DNA of 64,000 nt, taken from NCBI RefSeq assembly GCF_007483665.1, contig NZ_ML660190.1, positions 120,334-184,333 on the forward strand, written 5' to 3'. A program made the translations under genes and the position numbers. Shown here in pieces: positions 1 through 6,885 of the stretch (the stretch's first letter is position 1; each line of letters begins with the position of its first letter). The notes under the pieces were generated by a model, which saw only the letters and a list, made by a program, of their open reading frames with translations, did not search any database and was not told the DNA's origin. The DNA is from Catellatospora sichuanensis (GTDB lineage: Bacteria > Actinomycetota > Actinomycetes > Mycobacteriales > Micromonosporaceae).

Positions 1-75
1 GCGTTGGTCGTGGGGTGGTTGGTTGGGGCGCGGGGGGGGGCGGGGGGGGCCCCCACTTCCGGCACTGCGGCAGCC
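1..75. other. G-rich tract beyond the binding-protein gene
   Basis: This short non-coding stretch follows the stop codon of the minus-strand binding protein. It holds G runs of four at about 12-15 and 25-28, nine at 32-40 and eight at 42-49, followed by five C residues. On the plus strand it could form a G-quadruplex, and it is also a typical place for sequencing error or a contig edge. No gene is visible in it. Confidence 0.5.
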
Positions 76-1149
76 TCAGTAGGCGCTGCTCAACGACACG
101 GCGGCGTTGGCCGAGTCGTACTCGCGGTCGGAGATGATGACGTTGGCGGGGATGGACTCGCCGTTGAGGAACTTCTGCGCGGTGGCGAAGGCCAGCGGGC
201 CGAAGCGGGGGTTGGACTCGATCACGGCGTTGATCTCGCCCTTGGTGATGGCCTCGACGGCGTTGCGGGTGCCGTCGATCGACACGATCTTGATGTCGGT
301 GCCGGGCTTCTTGCCCGCGCCCTTGATCGCGGTGACCGCGCCCAGCGCCATCTCGTCGTTCTCGGCGTAGATCGCGGTGATGCCCGGGTTGCTCAGCAGC
401 AGCTGCTCGGTGACCTGCTGGCCCTTGTCCCGGGCGAACTCGCCGGTCTGCTGGGCGACGATCTCGATGCCGGGCGCGGTGGCCTTGATCTGGTCGACGA
501 AGCCGCTGGTGCGGTCGGTGGTCACGTTGTTGCCCGACGAGCCGAGCAGGATCGCGACCTTGCCCTTGCCGCCGGTGGCCTTGACCATCGCGTCGGCCGC
601 GCGCTTGCCCTGCTCGACGAAGTTCGAGCCGAGGAACGCGAGGTAGTCCTTGCAGGCGGTGGCGTTGACCTTGCGGTCGATGGTGAGCACCGGGACCTTC
701 TTGTCGGCCGCGGCCTTGAGGGCGGGCTCCAGACCGTCGGAGTTCAGCGGCGCCACGATGAGGAACTGCGCGCCCTGGGCCAGCATGTCCTGGATGTCAC
801 TGACCTGCTTGGACAGCTGCGACTGCGCGTTGGTGACGAGCAGCTTCTTCACCCCGACCTTGGCCGCCTCGTCCTTGATGGACTGCGTCTCGGCGATGCG
901 GAACGGGTTGGCCTCCTTCTCCGACTGGGAGAAGCCGACGATCGCGTCCTTGAGCTCGATCTTTGTCGCGCCGTACGCCTGCAGCGTGCAGCCGTCGCCG
1001 CCGGCACTGGCCGAGGCCACGACCTGCGCGCCGGCGCTGCCGCCGTCGGTGGGGGTGCCGGTGTCCTCGCCCTTGGTGCAGGCGCCGAGCAGTGCTCCGC
1101 CCAGGACGAGGGTAGCTGTGATGGTCATTGCCTTGTTGCGCTGGAACAT
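76..1149 (-). CDS. Sugar ABC transporter substrate-binding lipoprotein (YtfQ/RbsB-like)
   Basis: Predicted 357-residue extracytoplasmic receptor of a sugar ABC importer. The start at 1149 is chosen because GGAGAG lies about 7 nt upstream and a lipoprotein signal follows directly, with lipobox LGAC at residues 21-24. A Gly/Ser/Thr-rich linker leads into a periplasmic-binding-protein fold of the LacI/RbsB type. The early FSQSEKEANPFRIAET segment resembles YtfQ, the galactofuranose receptor, so a pentose or furanose ligand is plausible but unproven. The permease and ATPase would lie beyond the left edge. An arabinose-binding domain remnant is encoded divergently next door. The function class is secure; the ligand is inferred. 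Confidence 0.88.
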   Translation of the reverse strand: MFQRNKAMTITATLVLGGALLGACTKGEDTGTPTDGGSAGAQVVASASAGGDGCTLQAYGATKIELKDAIVGFSQSEKEANPFRIAETQSIKDEAAKVGVKKLLVTNAQSQLSKQVSDIQDMLAQGAQFLIVAPLNSDGLEPALKAAADKKVPVLTIDRKVNATACKDYLAFLGSNFVEQGKRAADAMVKATGGKGKVAILLGSSGNNVTTDRTSGFVDQIKATAPGIEIVAQQTGEFARDKGQQVTEQLLLSNPGITAIYAENDEMALGAVTAIKGAGKKPGTDIKIVSIDGTRNAVEAITKGEINAVIESNPRFGPLAFATAQKFLNGESIPANVIISDREYDSANAAVSLSSAY

Positions 1150-1227
1150 GGGACTCTCCCTGCGGTGGGATTGACCTACGTCAATAAAGGAGGGCATTCT
1201 TACAGCGCGAATAGGCCGCCGAAAATG

Positions 1228-1262
1228 TTGACCCGCAATCGGTTCGGTCCGATTGCGATCAA
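1228..1262. promoter_or_regulatory. Inverted-repeat operator candidate upstream of the sugar-binding protein
   Basis: CGCAATCGG (1234-1242) and CCGATTGCG (1249-1257) form perfect 9-bp arms around a 6-bp spacer, with TTGA and TCAA as outer half-sites. It lies about 80-115 bp upstream of the binding-protein start, in a locally AT-rich promoter region. Size and symmetry suit a LacI- or ROK-family sugar regulator. No such regulator is encoded in the window. Confidence 0.5.
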
Positions 1263-1274
1263 CCGCCTTCGCTC

Positions 1275-1286
1275 TATAACGTTATA
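1275..1286. promoter_or_regulatory. Perfect palindrome TATAACGTTATA
   Basis: A 12-bp perfect palindrome, unusually AT-rich for this genome, lies in the divergent gap between the binding-protein gene and the AbfB fragment. It could be a second operator or contain a -10 element. Nothing more can be said from sequence. Confidence 0.35.
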
Positions 1287-1340
1287 CAGACCGAGTCCGA
1301 TGACGACAAGAAGTCGTGTCTGCACCGTTATGAAACATCG

Positions 1341-1715
1341 GTGACAGCAGATCTCACCGCCCCCGGTCCGCCCACCCGTAGGAGCGCCTCGCTGCGCGTC
1401 ACCACCGCCGGGCACACCACCAACTACCTGCGGCACGCCGGCTTCCGGGTACGCAAGGACGCCCGCGACGGCACCGCACTGTTCGACGCCGACGCGACGT
1501 GCTGCGCCCAGCCGGACCGCTCCGGGACGGGCAACGTGAGCCTGGCCAGTTCGAACCTGCCCAGCCTGAGCGTGCGGCACTACGCGGCGGAGGTGTGGGT
1601 GGCCGACAACGGCGGCCCGCACGCCTACGACAGCCCGACGAACCACGCCCCCGACACCACCTGGGCGGTGGACGCCCTAGCGGTCTCCCCGCCGCTCGCG
1701 GAACCGTCCACCTGA
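1341..1715 (+). pseudogene. AbfB-like (CBM42) arabinose-binding domain fragment
   Basis: The 124-residue reading frame has strong high-GC codon bias and two half-repeats typical of the AbfB beta-trefoil: a YLRHAGF...DGTALFDADAT segment, then SVRHYAAEVWV and DTTWAV. In known enzymes this domain is the C-terminal arabinofuranose-binding module of secreted alpha-L-arabinofuranosidases. Here there is no catalytic domain and no signal peptide, and the frame begins abruptly with a Pro/Thr-rich stretch. It is most simply the 3' remnant of a deleted glycoside hydrolase gene. A free-standing cytosolic lectin is possible but less likely. Confidence 0.6.
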
Positions 1716-1795
1716 GTCGCGCCGGCGTCGGTCCTCCCAGCAGCCGTGCCTGGAGGACCGGCGCCGGCGTGCGTCGCCCGTCCCGCCATGGCCGG

Positions 1796-2389
1796 TCACG
1801 AACTGGCCGCGCCGTCCTCGCTCAGGGTGGCGCTGACCTGCGGCCATACGGTCGCGAAAGGACGGATCTCGCCGGGCGGCGCGTCCGCCGCGCCGGGCGT
1901 GCGCTGCCAGAACCCGATGTCGCACCAGCGGCCGTGCTTGTAGCCGACGCCCTGCAGGGTGCCGGTGTGGCGGAAGCCGAACGCCTCGTGGAACCGGGCG
2001 CTGGGATCGTTGGGCAGGCCGATGACGCCGATCATGGTCCGGTAGCCCTGGGCGTCCAGTGCGGCCAGCAGCGCCCGGTAGAGCGCGTGCCCGACGCGCT
2101 GCCCCCGCCTGCCGTCGGCGACGTAGCCGGTGACCTCGGCGCACCAGTCATAGGCGGCGCGTGCCTTCCACTGGCCCGCGTAGGCGACCCCGGCCACCTC
2201 GCCCTCGACCGTGGCCACCAGCCAGGGATACCGTTCCCGCCCGCGGGCCCAGTCCTCGGCCCACTCCTGCGCCGTCTGCCGCCGGGTGCGGAAGTTCACC
2301 GTCGTGGTGTCGATGTAGAAGTTGACCAGATCGGCCACGGCCGCCCAATCGTCCGCCACCGCCGGCCGCACCTCGACGCCGCTGCTCAT
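1796..2389 (-). CDS. GNAT N-acetyltransferase (phosphinothricin acetyltransferase-like)
   Basis: A 197-residue GNAT-fold protein resembling the PAT/Bar group. It opens with VEVRPAVADDWAAVADLVNFY, has an acetyl-CoA-binding segment around DGRRGQRVGHALYRALL, and then the PSARFHEAFGFRHTGTL stretch typical of this group. The start at 2389 has GGGGAG about 7 nt upstream. Members acetylate small amines such as phosphinothricin or methionine sulfoximine; this enzyme's substrate is unknown. It stands alone on the minus strand just downstream of the ankyrin pair. Confidence 0.82.
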   Translation of the reverse strand: MSSGVEVRPAVADDWAAVADLVNFYIDTTTVNFRTRRQTAQEWAEDWARGRERYPWLVATVEGEVAGVAYAGQWKARAAYDWCAEVTGYVADGRRGQRVGHALYRALLAALDAQGYRTMIGVIGLPNDPSARFHEAFGFRHTGTLQGVGYKHGRWCDIGFWQRTPGAADAPPGEIRPFATVWPQVSATLSEDGAASS

Positions 2390-2460
2390 CGTGCACTCCC
2401 CGTCCCTGAACCGCCTCGGTCGCACCGCGCCGCCCATCGATGCCGCCGACCCGCGCGCGG

Positions 2461-3621
2461 CTACACCGGCAGTCTGCCGTGCCGATCGGCCAGGCCGGCA
2501 TCCGCCCCGGCGGCGAGCAGGGCCGCGATCACGTCGTCGGCACCGGCCTGCCAGGCGTGGTGCAGCGGTGTCTCGCCGAGCTTGTCCCGGCCGTCGACCG
2601 GCAGCCCGGCGGCGAGCAGGCGGGGCAGCAACCGGCCGTGGTCGAGCCCGGACAGCAGATGCAGCAGCGTCGCCCCGCCGCCGTCCACGACCGCCGGATC
2701 GAATCCGGCGTCGAGCATGGCGAGCACCACGTCACCGCGCCCCTCCCGGGCGCAGCGGAAGAAGAACTCCCGCTGCCACCGCAGCCGCTTGGGCAGCCGC
2801 CCCCACCCGGTCCGCCACGTGCGCAACGCCGCCGCGCACCCCGCGACCGGCCCGCCCAGCGCGCCCAGCGCCAGCTCCCGCTGGATCTCCTGGCCGGTGT
2901 GCTCCCTGGCGACCAGCGTGCCGCCGACGACCTGCACCTCGTGCCACACGGTCGCGCAGCGCACCCGCACCGCGGGAAACTCCCGGCCCGGTGCGGGCGG
3001 CGTCCGGACCTCGCCGGGGTACAGCGAGGCGAAGGTCAGCGGGTGCAGCTGGTGCCGGGTCATCACGCCGTTGCGCAGCGCCGTCGTGTCACGGGCGGCC
3101 TGCGGATGCCCCACCCGGTAGGCGTAGCGGCGCGCGGCGTGGGCGTCGGCGCGCCAGCACCACACCGGCACGGCCGTCCAGATGGGCGTCACCTGATCCG
3201 GGGCGAGCACCACGAGCCGCGCGCGATTGTCAACGGCCTGGTCCGTTTCCGGCGGGACGAGCGCGAGAACCGGCCCGTCCGGCAGCCGCACCGGACCGTA
3301 CGCCGACTCGGCCGACGTCTTGGCCAGGTCGGTAAGGACCGCACCGGGCCATCCCCGACGAAGGCGAAGCCCGTCGCCCAGATGGCAACGCAACAGGTCG
3401 GGAGCAAACTGTGCCAGGTCGTCCCGGACACGCCGCGCGGCGGTCGCACCGTGCTCCGCCGCGACCGCGGCGAGGTCGACGCGAGGGCTCACCCCGGCGG
3501 CCCGGCAGGCGCCCGTCCAGTCGCCGGACTCCCGCAGCCGGGTGCACTCGGCGACCGTCGACGGGGCCGGGTGGTGCAGCGGCACCCACCAGCCGCCCAG
3601 GGCCGGTCCTGCTTCGGCCAT
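2461..3621 (-). CDS. Ankyrin-repeat protein, copy A of the tRNA-like/ankyrin module
   Basis: A 386-residue soluble protein without signal peptide or membrane segments. Residues of about 15-90 form an alpha-helical N-terminal region (CTRLRESGDWTGACRAAG...LAPDLLRCHL). A conserved middle follows with the phrases PVWCWRADA and RCATVWHEVQV. The C-terminal third carries ankyrin repeats (FFFRCAREGRGDVVLAMLDAGFDP, TLLHLL, ETPLHHAWQAGADDVIAALLAAGAD). AGGAGGAG lies 8-9 nt before the ATG. The start codon is 28 nt after the CCA end of a tRNA-like RNA, and this unit is a tandem duplicate of the next one. I recall similar proteins in streptomycetes, but no function. Confidence 0.85.
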   Translation of the reverse strand: MAEAGPALGGWWVPLHHPAPSTVAECTRLRESGDWTGACRAAGVSPRVDLAAVAAEHGATAARRVRDDLAQFAPDLLRCHLGDGLRLRRGWPGAVLTDLAKTSAESAYGPVRLPDGPVLALVPPETDQAVDNRARLVVLAPDQVTPIWTAVPVWCWRADAHAARRYAYRVGHPQAARDTTALRNGVMTRHQLHPLTFASLYPGEVRTPPAPGREFPAVRVRCATVWHEVQVVGGTLVAREHTGQEIQRELALGALGGPVAGCAAALRTWRTGWGRLPKRLRWQREFFFRCAREGRGDVVLAMLDAGFDPAVVDGGGATLLHLLSGLDHGRLLPRLLAAGLPVDGRDKLGETPLHHAWQAGADDVIAALLAAGADAGLADRHGRLPV

Positions 3622-3649
3622 CGCCGGGCTCCTCCTGCGTACCGGGTGC

Positions 3650-3732
3650 TGGAGAGCGGGGCCGGCCGGATTCGCACCGGCGTCATCCCGTTTGACGACG
3701 GGCGCGACGACTTCTGCGCTACGGCCCCGCTC
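3650..3732 (-). ncRNA. tRNA-like RNA, copy A
   Basis: Read on the minus strand from 3732, it folds as a cloverleaf. GAGCGGGGCCG pairs perfectly with CGGCCCCGCUC (11 bp). UA and a short D arm (GCG/CGC) follow, then a CCCGU/ACGGG anticodon stem with a 6-nt loop CGUCAA (or CCCG/CGGG with 8 nt), five variable bases, and a T arm GCCGG/CCGGC closing UGCGAAU. U-CCA follows the long stem (3653-3650). The D loop lacks the GG pair and the T loop has G at position 55, so the usual tRNA elbow contacts are changed. It could be a degenerate tRNA or a dedicated tRNA mimic. Confidence 0.6.
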
Positions 3733-5017
3733 GCCGGGTGAGTGTAGTGGACCTCTCCTCAGCGCGGGTCCGGCGCAGGGCGCGAAGCCTGCGGAAGAAC
3801 GAAGGCAGGGGCGTGGCACGCACCTCCGCCACCTGGTCGTACCGCGGAGTCGGGCGCAGCGCCGAGGGCAGCCGCCCGAACCGGTCGGTCAGACCGGGGT
3901 CCGCGCCCGCCTCGTGCAGCGCCGCCACCACGTCGTCGGCCTGGGCCCGCTCGGCGTGGTGCAGCGGCGTGCCGCCTTCCTTGTCCCGGCCGTTCACGGG
4001 CAGGCCCGCGGCGAGCAGCCGGGGCAGCAGCCGCTCGTGGTCGAGCCGGGCCAGCAGGTGCAGCAGGGTCACCCCGCCGGTGCCGACCACGGCGGGGTCG
4101 AACCCGGCGTCCAGCATCGACAGCACCAGGTCGGTGCGCCCCGCCCGCGCACAGCGGAACAGGCGGTCCCGCTGCGGGCGCAGCGCCCTGGGCAGGCGGC
4201 CGTGGCCGGTGTGCCAGCCGCGCAGCACCGCCGCGCAGCCCTGCACCGGACCGCCCAGCGCGCCGAGTGCCAGTTCCCGCTGGATCTCCGCCTCGGTGTG
4301 CGCCATGGCGACCAGGCGGCCGTCGCGCACCTGCATCTCGTGCCACACGCTCGCGCAGCGCACCCGCACCGCGGGGAACTCCCAGGCCTGCTCGGCGGGC
4401 ACCTGGACCGTGCCGGGGTGCAGCGCCGCGAAGACCAGCGGGTGCAGGTCGTGTGCGGTCACGGCACCCGTGCGCAGGGCCCACCTGTCGGCCTCGGTCT
4501 GTGGCTGCTCGCTCGCGTACGCCTCGGCCCGGGCCGTGACCGCGTCGGCGCGCCAGCACCACACGGGCAGCGCCCGCCAGTAAACGGGCAGGCGGTCCGG
4601 GGCGACGACGGCCAGGTGCGCGCCGCGCCGCTCCTGCGCCGACCCCGGCGGGGTGAGCGCGAGCACCGGCTCGGCCGGCAGCCGCACCGGACTGGCCTCG
4701 ACCCTGTCCGGGGCGGCGGCCAGGTCGGTCAGCACGACATAGCCGGGCCACGAGGGCGAGTTGCGAAAGTCCGTCGGGAGGTAGCTCCGCAGCAGGTCGG
4801 GAGCGAGCTGGGCCAGCGCGGCCCTGATCCGGAGCGCGGCCGCCGCACCGTAGGCCACCTCCACCTCGACGAGGTCGACGTCGGGAGTCAGCCCGGCAAC
4901 CCGGCACGCCCCTGCCCAGTCGCCCGCCTCCCGCAGCCGGGCGCACTCGGCGACCGTCGACCGGGCCGGATGGTGCAGCAGCATCCGGCCGAGAAGGTCG
5001 CCCCCCACCTCTGCCAT
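3719..5017 (-). CDS. Ankyrin-repeat protein, copy B of the tRNA-like/ankyrin module
   Basis: A 432-residue paralog of copy A, collinear over its full length. It has the same N-terminal region (CARLREAGDWAGACRVAG...LAPDLLRSYL), the same PVWCWRADA and RCASVWHEMQV middle, and C-terminal ankyrin repeats. A roughly 45-residue Arg-rich C-terminal extension is absent from copy A. GGGGAGGA precedes the ATG at 5017, which lies 29 nt after the CCA end of tRNA-like copy B. The last codons run into copy A's RNA: the final Ala-Gly-Pro and the UAG stop are read from the first bases of its 11-bp stem. Function unknown; probably cytoplasmic and protein-binding. Confidence 0.85.
   Translation of the reverse strand: MAEVGGDLLGRMLLHHPARSTVAECARLREAGDWAGACRVAGLTPDVDLVEVEVAYGAAAALRIRAALAQLAPDLLRSYLPTDFRNSPSWPGYVVLTDLAAAPDRVEASPVRLPAEPVLALTPPGSAQERRGAHLAVVAPDRLPVYWRALPVWCWRADAVTARAEAYASEQPQTEADRWALRTGAVTAHDLHPLVFAALHPGTVQVPAEQAWEFPAVRVRCASVWHEMQVRDGRLVAMAHTEAEIQRELALGALGGPVQGCAAVLRGWHTGHGRLPRALRPQRDRLFRCARAGRTDLVLSMLDAGFDPAVVGTGGVTLLHLLARLDHERLLPRLLAAGLPVNGRDKEGGTPLHHAERAQADDVVAALHEAGADPGLTDRFGRLPSALRPTPRYDQVAEVRATPLPSFFRRLRALRRTRAEERSTTLTRRAGP
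3741..3746 (-). promoter_or_regulatory. -10 element of tRNA-like copy A
   Basis: TACACT on the minus strand (TANNNT type) ends 8 nt before the first base of the 11-bp stem, so transcription would begin at or next to the RNA's own 5' end. The motif CACTA(C/A)ACT is shared with copy B. No convincing -35 is seen. The element lies inside the end of ankyrin gene B. Confidence 0.45.
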
Positions 5018-5046
5018 GGACGACGTCCTCCCCGCGCGCCGGTTCT

Positions 5047-5130
5047 TGGGGAGCGGGGCCGACCGGATTCGCACCGGCGTCATCCCGCTTGTTGGACGGG
5101 CGCGACGACTTCTGCGCTACGGCCCCGCTC
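5047..5130 (-). ncRNA. tRNA-like RNA, copy B
   Basis: It matches copy A base for base outside the anticodon region, except for one T-stem change (a G-C pair becomes G-U). It has the same 11-bp terminal stem, D arm, five-base variable region and UGCGAAU T loop. The anticodon stem is CCCGU/GCGGG (one U-G pair) with a regular 7-nt loop CCAACAA. A three-base reading of the loop centre is AAC, but position 33 is C rather than the near-universal U. C-CCA follows the stem (5050-5047). Ankyrin gene B begins 29 nt downstream. A charged tRNA is not assured; a tRNA mimic or leader element fits equally well. Confidence 0.6.
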
Positions 5131-5137
5131 GCCGGGC

Positions 5138-5143
5138 AGTTTA
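5138..5143 (-). promoter_or_regulatory. -10 element of tRNA-like copy B
   Basis: TAAACT on the minus strand ends 7 nt before the first base of the tRNA-like stem at 5130, again placing the predicted start on the RNA's first nucleotide. The rest of the gap up to 5300 is GC-rich with no other feature recognised. Confidence 0.45.
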
Positions 5144-5300
5144 GTGCGGCCGGCTCGCCGCCGCGTACCCGGACAGACTGTTCGTCCCGGCCGGGGCACG
5201 TGTCGACGAGCGCGATCGTGGGTATTGATCAGGGCGCAGGCGGCCGTGCCGCGGCGCGGCATCAGGCTGCGCCGGGCGGTCGGGGGACGGAGGCTTCGTC

Positions 5301-5825
5301 ATGAACAGGCGCAGAGGGCTGCTCGTCGTGCTCGCCGCGGTGGTGCTCGCCGTCGGCGCGGCCGCACCGGCCGCGGCGGTGCCGTCACCGCAGGACGCGT
5401 CCTTCCTGATCGGTATCCACCAGGCGAACCTCTACGAGATCGCGTCCGGGAAGCTCGCGGCGCAGAAGGGCGCCTCCGACGAGGTACGGCGGCTCGGCCA
5501 GCTGATCACCAATGACCACACGCAGCTCGACGCAGCGGTTGTCGCGGTCGCCGACCAGGTCAAGGTGGCCCTGCCGAACCAGCCCGCCCAGGAGCAGCAG
5601 GACCTGCTCAAGGAGCTGGCCGCGACGCCGGCCGGGGCCACCTTCGATCAGATGTGGATCACAAGGGAGATCGAGACGCAGGGCGAGAGCCTGCAGGCGG
5701 CCCGCACGGAGCTGAACTACGGCTTCGACCCGCGGGTGAAGGAACTGGCCCGCCAGGCCGACGACGTGCTCATCGCGCACACCACCGAACTCAACCGCGC
5801 GGACGCGGACGTGAACGTCGGCTGA
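5301..5825 (+). CDS. Secreted DUF4142 family protein
   Basis: A 174-residue exported protein. Residues 1-26 form a Sec signal (Arg-rich start, hydrophobic core, AxA site near PAAAVPS). The mature part is a ferritin-like all-helical DUF4142 domain (QDASFLIGIHQANLYEIASGK..., LITNDHTQLDAAV..., late HTTELNRA). GGAGG sits about 8 nt before the ATG. DUF4142 proteins are widespread in bacteria and have no established biochemical role. It is divergent from the tRNA-like/ankyrin module. Confidence 0.85.
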   Translation: MNRRRGLLVVLAAVVLAVGAAAPAAAVPSPQDASFLIGIHQANLYEIASGKLAAQKGASDEVRRLGQLITNDHTQLDAAVVAVADQVKVALPNQPAQEQQDLLKELAATPAGATFDQMWITREIETQGESLQAARTELNYGFDPRVKELARQADDVLIAHTTELNRADADVNVG

Positions 5826-5945
5826 GCCGGTGGGCGGCCGTCCACCACGGCCGACGCCCGGAGTGTCATCGCGCACGGGCCGGACCGCAGCGCTCTAATC
5901 GAGCTGACACCACTGTTCACTGACCGTGAAAGTGCAGGCCGTACC

Positions 5946-6086
5946 GTGAGCGAACCGCAGCAGGCAGACAACCCGTCCCTGATCGACGACGACGAGCTCG
6001 AGGAGTTCGTGTCCTCGCCCGACGACACCATCGACCTGGGCGCGGTCGAGGACTTCGCGCCGTTCGACGACGACGAGGACTACTGA
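5946..6086 (+). CDS. 46-residue highly acidic peptide
   Basis: A GTG-started frame encoding a small soluble acidic peptide in which about twenty of 46 residues are Asp or Glu. It runs MSEPQQADNP..., then SLIDDDELEEFVSS and a DFAPFDDDEDY end. All but two codons end in G or C, as in real genes of this genome, so it is very probably translated. Only a weak purine stretch (GAAAG) lies upstream. It has no cysteine, signal or membrane segment. It could be a small partner or inhibitor, or a peptide precursor, but no modifying enzyme is adjacent. Confidence 0.6.
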   Translation: MSEPQQADNPSLIDDDELEEFVSSPDDTIDLGAVEDFAPFDDDEDY

Positions 6087-6098
6087 CCGCGTTCCGCC

Positions 6099-6821
6099 CT
6101 ACAAACGCATGCGGGTCCACGCAGGCCCGGCGATCTTCGGGCGCCGCAGGCCGTGACGTATCGGCCACCAGGCCGCCGTCCATTGCTGCGGCGCCTGGTG
6201 CAATGTCGCGCACATCTCGGCCGCCACCTCCTGCGGACTGCGGCCCTGCCACGGCGTGCTGACGAACACCTGGTAGCGCTCCTCACCGAGGAGGAGCGCG
6301 CATTCCAGCTCGTCGGAACCGCCGTAGAGCTGGTCGAAGCGCAGGCCGTACGCCCGCAGGTGGTCGCGGTCCGTCCCGGTCAGCACCAGCCGACATGCCG
6401 TACGCACCGGCGTCTCCCAGGAATGGTCGGCCGCCGCGCGGACGGCCTCGGCGTGATACTGGTCCGCGGCGAACGACACCCGGCCCCCGGGCACCCCGCC
6501 GCGGCCGGAGAAGTCCCAGTGCACCAGGTCCGCCTCGCGGCTCACGGTCACCTGGGTGTCGGCGCAGCCGCGCCCGCAGCCGGGGCACACGGCGAACGGC
6601 ACGGTGCGCGGCTCCGTCCCTGGCAGCAGCAGGTTGTCCGGAATCAGCAGGTGGTGCGGGTCGACGCCGCGGCCGGCAGCCAGCGAGGTCAGCTCGACCT
6701 CGTCGGCGTAGACGTCCACCTGGAACCCGACCCGCCCGAACGGCTCGATGGCGAGCCGCAACCGGCTCACACCGGTCGGGTACCGGGTCTGCGATGCCGC
6801 GCGAGCGGCGCTGTCGGCCAT
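6099..6821 (-). CDS. Hypothetical protein with a Cys cluster
   Basis: A 240-residue soluble protein of unrecognised family. It has C79, C82 and C86 in CPGCGRGCADT, possibly a partial metal site or zinc knuckle. Its second half contains RLVLTGTDRDHLRAYGLRFDQLYGGSDELECALLLGEERYQVFV-like alternating hydrophobic stretches. No signal peptide or transmembrane helix is visible. It ends 12 bp from the acidic peptide gene, tail to tail. Function unknown. Confidence 0.6.
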   Translation of the reverse strand: MADSAARAASQTRYPTGVSRLRLAIEPFGRVGFQVDVYADEVELTSLAAGRGVDPHHLLIPDNLLLPGTEPRTVPFAVCPGCGRGCADTQVTVSREADLVHWDFSGRGGVPGGRVSFAADQYHAEAVRAAADHSWETPVRTACRLVLTGTDRDHLRAYGLRFDQLYGGSDELECALLLGEERYQVFVSTPWQGRSPQEVAAEMCATLHQAPQQWTAAWWPIRHGLRRPKIAGPAWTRMRL

Positions 6822-6885
6822 GTCGCCATCCTGCCGCGCGCCGCGTCAACGCGGTGCCCCGCATATCCGGCGGGTTGCCGGGACC

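Noticed and set aside
1200-1646. Minus-strand frame opposite the AbfB fragment
   Set aside because: Its product is low complexity with no motif, while the plus strand encodes recognisable AbfB repeats.
3654-3819. N-terminal extension of ankyrin protein A reading through the tRNA-like RNA (start at 3819)
   Set aside because: ATG 3621 has a strong AGGAGGAG site and matches the N-terminus of copy B. The extension is only the translated RNA gene.
2148-5262. Several long open frames overlapping the ankyrin genes and tRNA-like RNAs on the plus strand and in other minus frames
   Set aside because: They are mirror frames of high-GC coding DNA: Arg/Pro/Gly/Ala-rich, without ribosome-binding sites, and covering strongly coding ankyrin sequence.
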